Positions 30,533-34,300 of a stretch of DNA of 34,300 nucleotides are shown piece after piece. Under the pieces are notes generated by a model. The model saw only the letters and a program-made list of their open reading frames with translations. It made no database searches and was not told the origin of the DNA. Both the position numbers and the translations under genes were made by a program. The first letter of the stretch is position 1, and every line of letters begins with the position of its first letter. The stretch comes from Limivivens faecihominis (GTDB lineage Bacteria > Bacillota > Clostridia > Lachnospirales > Lachnospiraceae). Location of the stretch: assembly GCF_020686945.1 (NCBI RefSeq), contig NZ_JAJEPR010000037.1, forward strand, positions 1 to 34,300. Reading direction: 5' to 3'.

Positions 30533-31252
30533 ATGAAAAACGCACCAGCTTATATAAAAATTTACAACCGATTAAAAAACGAGATCCAGAAAGGAACCTA
30601 TCCGGTGGGAGGTTTTCTGCCGAAGGAATATGAACTGGAGGAAATCTATCAGGTAAGCCGGACGACGATAAGGAACGCGGTCAAAATTCTGGCGAAAGAG
30701 GGGATGGTGGAAGTTCGTCAGGGGCGTGGAACCAGAGTGCTGGATCACAAGGCCATCCAGAATTACAATAAGGTCACGTCCGTGACGGAGGCTCTGAGGA
30801 AAAAAGGTTATGAAGTGACCACCGGAGATATGCTGATCGATGTGATCGAGGCGGATAAACAGACGGCAAATGAACTGGAAATTCCGGAAGGCACCAGGGT
30901 GGCAAGGATTCAGCGGCTGCAGCTGGCGGACGGAGAGCCGGTGACACTGATGGAAAACTATATCGAGTACAAACGGGTTCCGAAAATCGAGGAATTTCAG
31001 AATGAGTTTGTAGCGCTGTATCAGTTCCTGGAGGAAAAATACGGGCTCCAGATCGATGGAACCAGAGACCGGATCTCAGCGAAAACAGCGACCTTTATGG
31101 AGGCGCAGGTCCTGAAAACAGAGCCGAAGGATGCGCTTCTGGTGGTACACCGCATCACTTATTATCAGGACAAACCGGTGAGCATCGACCATGTACGGAT
31201 CATCGGAAGAAAATATGAGATTGAAATCTCAGGAAAAGGACGGAGTAAATGA
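30533..31252 (+). CDS. GntR family transcriptional regulator (HutC type, UTRA domain)
   Basis: A 239-residue repressor-type regulator. The winged helix-turn-helix fills about residues 5-73 (YIKIYNRLKNEIQKGTYPVG, then LPKEYELEEIYQVSRTTIRNAVKILAKEGMVEVRQGRGT), and the UTRA effector domain follows (about 95-235) and normally binds a phosphorylated sugar or similar metabolite. GGGAGGAG at 30520-30527 sets the start. Its last four bases overlap the start of the aldolase gene (ATGA), so both are translated together and it probably controls this operon through the inverted repeats at 30419-30492. The effector may be the aldolase substrate or product. Confidence 0.92.
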   Translation: MKNAPAYIKIYNRLKNEIQKGTYPVGGFLPKEYELEEIYQVSRTTIRNAVKILAKEGMVEVRQGRGTRVLDHKAIQNYNKVTSVTEALRKKGYEVTTGDMLIDVIEADKQTANELEIPEGTRVARIQRLQLADGEPVTLMENYIEYKRVPKIEEFQNEFVALYQFLEEKYGLQIDGTRDRISAKTATFMEAQVLKTEPKDALLVVHRITYYQDKPVSIDHVRIIGRKYEIEISGKGRSK

Positions 31253-31929
31253 CGGATGAAGTGGAAAGAATAAAACTGGCAGGACAGATCGACATCAGCT
31301 GTGTGCAGGCCTTTCATACGCTGAAAGAGATCGACGAGATGATAGAAATCGCGAAAAAATACGGGTTTGCCGCGGTTTTTACTCTGCCTGCATTCAGCGC
31401 TCATGTGGCGGAACGGCTGAGAGACTGTAGGGAGATTCATACGGGCGGCGTGGTGAGCTTTCCCGGAGGCGGAGATACCATAGAGCAGAAAAAGAGACAG
31501 GCAAAAGAACTCTGGGAGACAGGCTGCGAGGAAGTGGATATGGTCATGAACCTTACAGCGCTTAAAAGCCAGGAGTTTTCTTATATAAAGGAAGAACTGA
31601 CTGCTGTGAGGGAAGCCATTCCGGCGGCCATTCTCAAAGTAATCATAGAAGCGCCGCATCTGACGGAAGCGGAGATCCGCCAGGCAGTGGAACTGTGCAT
31701 AGAAGCCAGAGCGGATTATGCGAAGACCAGCACCGGCTGGTATCCGGAATATCCTTCCACCGTGGAGCAGGTACGGATCATGAGTGAAGCGGCAAAAGGA
31801 AGAATCCGGATCAAAGCGGCCGGAGGTGTCCGCACCCTCGTGACGATCCGGGAGATGCAGAGAGTCGGCTGCAGTCGTTTCGGCCTTGGAATGAAGTCGG
31901 CTGAAACTCTTATGGAAAGATGGATGTAA
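31249..31929 (+). CDS. DeoC-family aldolase (deoxyribose-phosphate aldolase-like)
   Basis: A 226-residue class I aldolase of the DeoC family, which cleaves 2-deoxyribose-5-phosphate to glyceraldehyde-3-phosphate and acetaldehyde. The three key residues can be placed: D97 (EEVDMVMN), the Schiff-base lysine K159 (YAKTSTGW) and K189 (RIKAAGGVRT). The usual N-terminal region is somewhat shorter and divergent (TLPAFSAHVAERL), and no other deoxyribonucleoside genes are nearby, so a related sugar-phosphate substrate is possible. It starts inside the end of the GntR gene. Acetaldehyde as product would link it to the alcohol dehydrogenase downstream (inference). Confidence 0.85.
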   Translation: MTDEVERIKLAGQIDISCVQAFHTLKEIDEMIEIAKKYGFAAVFTLPAFSAHVAERLRDCREIHTGGVVSFPGGGDTIEQKKRQAKELWETGCEEVDMVMNLTALKSQEFSYIKEELTAVREAIPAAILKVIIEAPHLTEAEIRQAVELCIEARADYAKTSTGWYPEYPSTVEQVRIMSEAAKGRIRIKAAGGVRTLVTIREMQRVGCSRFGLGMKSAETLMERWM

Positions 31930-31999
31930 CGATTCGGCAGCCACTGTTCCACAAGACATTAAAAAGTTATGTATTGATAACCTATTATGCAGGATAGCC

Positions 32000-32042
32000 A
32001 AAAAGGTCATGAAAAAATTAGATATTTTTCCACAACCTTTTT
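32000..32042 (+). terminator. Terminator between the aldolase and adh genes
   Basis: AAAAAGGT (32000-32007) pairs with ACCTTTTT (32035-32042) and GAAAAA with TTTTTC inside. The T-run touches the -35 box of the adh promoter at 32044. Confidence 0.65.
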
Positions 32043-32043
32043 G

Positions 32044-32072
32044 TTGAAATAAACACCTATTAGTGATATATT
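32044..32072 (+). promoter_or_regulatory. adh promoter
   Basis: TTGAAA (32044-32049), a 17-bp spacer and TATATT (32067-32072) with a TGa extension, giving a leader of about 45 nt. It should be strong. Confidence 0.75.
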
Positions 32073-32123
32073 GTGAAGTACAGGAAATGACAATTTATTA
32101 ACAATCTGAAAGGAGAACTGAAT

Positions 32124-33185
32124 ATGAAAGGTTATGCAATGCTGAAAATTGGTGAGTCTGCATGGATTGAAAAAGAGCGTCCGAAATGCGGACCGCTGGA
32201 TGCGATCTGCCGTCCGCTGGCAGTGGCAATCTGTACTTCTGATGTTCATACGTTATGGGAAGGCGCTATCGGCGACCGTCACAACATGATCCTGGGCCAT
32301 GAGTGCTGTGCAGAGGTTGTGGAAGTCGGAGAGCTGGTAAAAGACTTTCAGCCCGGCGACCGCGTTCTGGTTCCGGCAATCACTCCGGACTGGAATTCCC
32401 TCGAGGCACAGGCCGGTTACTCCATGCACTCCGGCGGAATGCTCGCAGGCTGGAAATTCTCCAACTTCAAAGACGGCGTATTTTCCGATTATTTCCATGT
32501 AAATGATGCAGACGGAAACCTGGCTCTGCTTCCGGAGAATATCAATGTGGTAGACGCCTGCATGCTTTCCGATATGGTTCCCACCGGTTTCCATGGTGTA
32601 GAGCTGGCAGATGTGCAGTTCGGCGACACGGTTCTCGTGATCGGAATCGGCCCGGTAGGCCTGATGTCCGTAGCAGGCGCCAACATGCGCGGAGCAGCCA
32701 GAATCATCGCTGTAGGAAGCAGACCGGTCTGCGTGGAAGCTGCCAGAAAATACGGCGCAACGGATTTCGTAAACTACAAAAACGGCCCGATTTTCCAGCA
32801 GGTTCTGGATATGACCGATGGAAAAGGTGTGGATAAGGTCATCATCGCAGGCGGCGGTGTGGAGACCTTTGCCGAGGCAGTGAAATGCCTGAAACCGGGC
32901 GGAAAGATCGGTAATGTCAACTATCTTGGTTCCGGCGACAACATCGATATTCCGCGTGTGGAATGGGGCGTAGGCATGGGCCACAAACAGATCAATGGCG
33001 GTCTGATGCCCGGCGGCCGTCTCCGCATGGAGAAGCTGGGCGCTCTGGTTTCCGCAGGAAAACTGGATGTCAGCCCTCTGTGTACTCATGTTTTTGAAGG
33101 CTGGGAGCATCTGGAAAAAGCTCTTTTCCTTATGAGAGACAAACCCAGGGATCTGATCAAACCGATCGTTAAGATTGCGGACTGA
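32124..33185 (+). CDS. Zinc-dependent NADP secondary alcohol dehydrogenase
   Basis: A 353-residue medium-chain dehydrogenase closely resembling the NADP-dependent secondary alcohol dehydrogenases of Thermoanaerobacter brockii and Clostridium beijerinckii, which interconvert ketones or aldehydes with alcohols. The catalytic zinc ligands are in place: C37 (ICTSD), H59 and E60 (ILGHE), and the aspartate in MLSDMVPTGFHG near 150. The Rossmann motif is VIGIGPVGL, and VGSRPVC matches the NADP-binding loop of those enzymes. The GHRHN-type region (GAIGDRHNMILGHE) and HSGGMLAGWKFSN are diagnostic. As in that group the structural zinc cysteines are absent. AAAGGAG precedes ATG. Heavy use of C-ending codons suggests high expression. 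Confidence 0.93.
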   Translation: MKGYAMLKIGESAWIEKERPKCGPLDAICRPLAVAICTSDVHTLWEGAIGDRHNMILGHECCAEVVEVGELVKDFQPGDRVLVPAITPDWNSLEAQAGYSMHSGGMLAGWKFSNFKDGVFSDYFHVNDADGNLALLPENINVVDACMLSDMVPTGFHGVELADVQFGDTVLVIGIGPVGLMSVAGANMRGAARIIAVGSRPVCVEAARKYGATDFVNYKNGPIFQQVLDMTDGKGVDKVIIAGGGVETFAEAVKCLKPGGKIGNVNYLGSGDNIDIPRVEWGVGMGHKQINGGLMPGGRLRMEKLGALVSAGKLDVSPLCTHVFEGWEHLEKALFLMRDKPRDLIKPIVKIAD

Positions 33186-33186
33186 T

Positions 33187-34128
33187 ATGAAGATCCTGAT
33201 CGTATCCGGTTTTTTAGGCGCGGGAAAAACGACATTTATCAGGCGGCTCTCCCGGAATATCGGAAAAAGGTTTGTAATCCTTGAGAATGAATATGGGGCG
33301 GCCGGGATCGACGGAGCGCGTCTTGGTAAAGATGTGGCGGAAGAAGGAAATATCTGGGAAATGACGGAGCAGTGTATCTGCTGCTCCGGAAAAAAGGATT
33401 TTGCCTCTTCTGTCCTCACGATCGCCAACGCGGTGGATCCGGAATATCTCATCGTGGAACCTACGGGAGTAGGAAGGCTCAGCAAAATCATAGAGAATCT
33501 GAAACAGATCGAATATGAGAGGATCCGGCTTCTGTCACCCGTGACCATTGTGGATATCTATAGCTTTGGCCGCTATCTGGAGGAGTATCCGGAACTTTAT
33601 AAGGATCAGATCGCCAGTGCGGGTACGGTCATCGTTTCCAAGACGGAGCAGTCCGGTGTGGAAGAAAAAGAAAGGATCCGAAAATTTATTGAAAAGATAA
33701 ATCCTTCTGCCCAAATTATTACGAATCCCTATGCATCCATGGCCCGGGAAGAATTTGAAAATTTTCTGAAAGAAGAATGGGGCGGTGGGAAAATACAGAA
33801 AGCGGAAACGGAAGAGAAGCTTCCAGATGTATTTTCCCTGGAGACGGTTTCCATGGAAACCCCTGAAAAGCTGCTCTGCTTTCTGGAGGATATGGTTCGT
33901 GGAAAATATGGAAACATCATCAGAGCCAAAGGGCAGCTTCAAGCAGGCACGGATTTCCTCAGGTTCGATGTGGCGGACTCGCGCTACAGCGTTACCGGAG
34001 CGGAGGAGAAAACGGCCGGAAAAGCAGTCTTTATTGGGGAACTGATAAAAAGAGAAGACATCGAAGAAAATTTCAAAAAGGAAGCCCGGGGCAGAAAAAT
34101 GAAATATATGGCCCGAAAGGCTCCGTGA
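33187..34128 (+). CDS. COG0523 (CobW-like) GTPase, putative metallochaperone
   Basis: A 313-residue G3E-family GTPase. Walker A GFLGAGKTT lies at residues 8-16, the metal-binding CICC motif at 63-66 (EQCICCSG), a Walker B-like VEPTGVG follows and a guanine-type SKTEQ is near 157. The C-terminal part (about 220-305, KYGNIIRAKGQL and FLRFDVADSRYSVTG) fits a CobW C-terminal domain. These proteins insert metals such as zinc or cobalt into client enzymes. It starts one base after the stop of a zinc-dependent alcohol dehydrogenase with no clear ribosome binding site, so it is probably translated by coupling; the dehydrogenase may be its client (inference). I use ATG 33187; an in-frame ATG at 33175 lies inside adh. 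Confidence 0.88.
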   Translation: MKILIVSGFLGAGKTTFIRRLSRNIGKRFVILENEYGAAGIDGARLGKDVAEEGNIWEMTEQCICCSGKKDFASSVLTIANAVDPEYLIVEPTGVGRLSKIIENLKQIEYERIRLLSPVTIVDIYSFGRYLEEYPELYKDQIASAGTVIVSKTEQSGVEEKERIRKFIEKINPSAQIITNPYASMAREEFENFLKEEWGGGKIQKAETEEKLPDVFSLETVSMETPEKLLCFLEDMVRGKYGNIIRAKGQLQAGTDFLRFDVADSRYSVTGAEEKTAGKAVFIGELIKREDIEENFKKEARGRKMKYMARKAP

Positions 34129-34129
34129 C

Positions 34130-34174
34130 AAAATGGCATGAAACAGCGAAAGAATCTGTTTCGTGCCATTTTTT
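34130..34174 (+). terminator. Terminator of adh-cobW operon
   Basis: AAAATGGCATGAAACAG (34130-34146) pairs with CTGTTTCGTGCCATTTT, one G-U pair, around a 9-nt loop and ends in six T by 34174. Confidence 0.9.
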
Positions 34175-34175
34175 C

Positions 34176-34226
34176 TTGACAGTCTTATATAGTTGTACTA
34201 TCATCTAACTGGTTGTAGGTACAACT
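34176..34226 (+). promoter_or_regulatory. Promoter with palindromic operator at the right edge
   Basis: TTGACA (34176-34181), a 17-bp spacer and TATCAT (34199-34204). AGTTGTAC (34191-34198) abuts the -10 and is inverted as GTACAACT (34219-34226); GTTGTA-gg-TACAAC (34212-34225) is itself a perfect palindrome. It looks like an operator for a GntR/YtrA-type or similar repressor controlling a gene beyond the window. Confidence 0.6.
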
Positions 34227-34300
34227 AGTACAGTGAATATTAAGTAACCGCCATATTGACTTGTCTGATTTTTCATCTGCTGCGTTGTCGTCAATCGACG

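Noticed and set aside
32071..32104. Possible Rex operator at the adh promoter (TTGTGAA and TTAACAA halves)
   Set aside because: The halves are 20 bases apart, whereas a Rex site needs them about 4 apart; no full palindrome was found.
1..34300. CRISPR arrays, tRNA, rRNA, intact transposase or phage genes
   Set aside because: I looked for evenly spaced direct repeats, tRNA-like cloverleaf ends and transposase or integrase motifs and found none in the window.

Overview
The window looks like a chromosomal piece of a gut-type Clostridia, most likely Lachnospiraceae. This rests on the families present (hprK followed by a ROK glucokinase, clostridial Csp-like subtilase, DUF1846, DUF2975 with an XRE regulator, the CD1871A-type CXXC peptide), strong AGGAGG ribosome binding sites, mid GC content and TG-extended -10 promoters. 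The genus cannot be read from the sequence alone.

Region 1 (1-7640) is a glycan-use operon: a sugar binding protein, two CUT1 ABC permeases, a large GH106-like hydrolase and a GH127-type beta-L-arabinofuranosidase. No ATPase is encoded, so a shared MsmX-type ATPase elsewhere is expected. Region 2 (7700-10960) holds a DUF2975/XRE/membrane-protein trio, a NUDIX hydrolase, an S66 peptidase and the relic of a hybrid histidine kinase. Region 3 (10961-13260, minus) is a redox operon: TlpA-like thioredoxin, a 49-residue CXXC membrane peptide and a membrane polyferredoxin, with a CRP/FNR-like palindrome at its promoter. Region 4 (13360-16390) has a transporter remnant, an RmlD-like reductase, a membrane-anchored glycerophosphodiesterase and a secreted GH5 cellulase. 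Region 5 (16437-20033, minus) is nagB-nagA and a DUF1846 protein.

Region 6 (20135-21260, minus) is decayed: a frameshifted, 5'-truncated MFS gene behind the tail of an alkaline-phosphatase-superfamily gene. Region 7 (21293-27420) is the conserved core ftsH, uvrC, hprK, glcK. Directly after the glcK terminator the sequence becomes a scar zone (27479-28496): a MITE-like structured repeat, a 3'-truncated maltose acetyltransferase, a perfect 22-bp-arm palindrome at the exact break, a 5'-truncated YczE-like gene, and what may be the last 28 codons of a lost gene overlapping the start of a Csp-like subtilase.

Region 8 (30419-34174) carries a GntR/UTRA regulator behind a symmetric promoter-operator, a DeoC-type aldolase overlapping it by 4 bp, then a separately promoted secondary alcohol dehydrogenase with a COG0523 (CobW-like) metallochaperone one base downstream. 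The right edge holds a new promoter with a palindromic operator for a gene outside the window.

No single obviously new system is proved here. The best candidates for something not well described are the TlpA/CXXC-peptide/polyferredoxin operon and its promoter, the terminator that shares its 3' arm with the next gene's Shine-Dalgarno, the symmetric GntR control region, the ADH-metallochaperone pair, and the repeat and palindrome scar zone.
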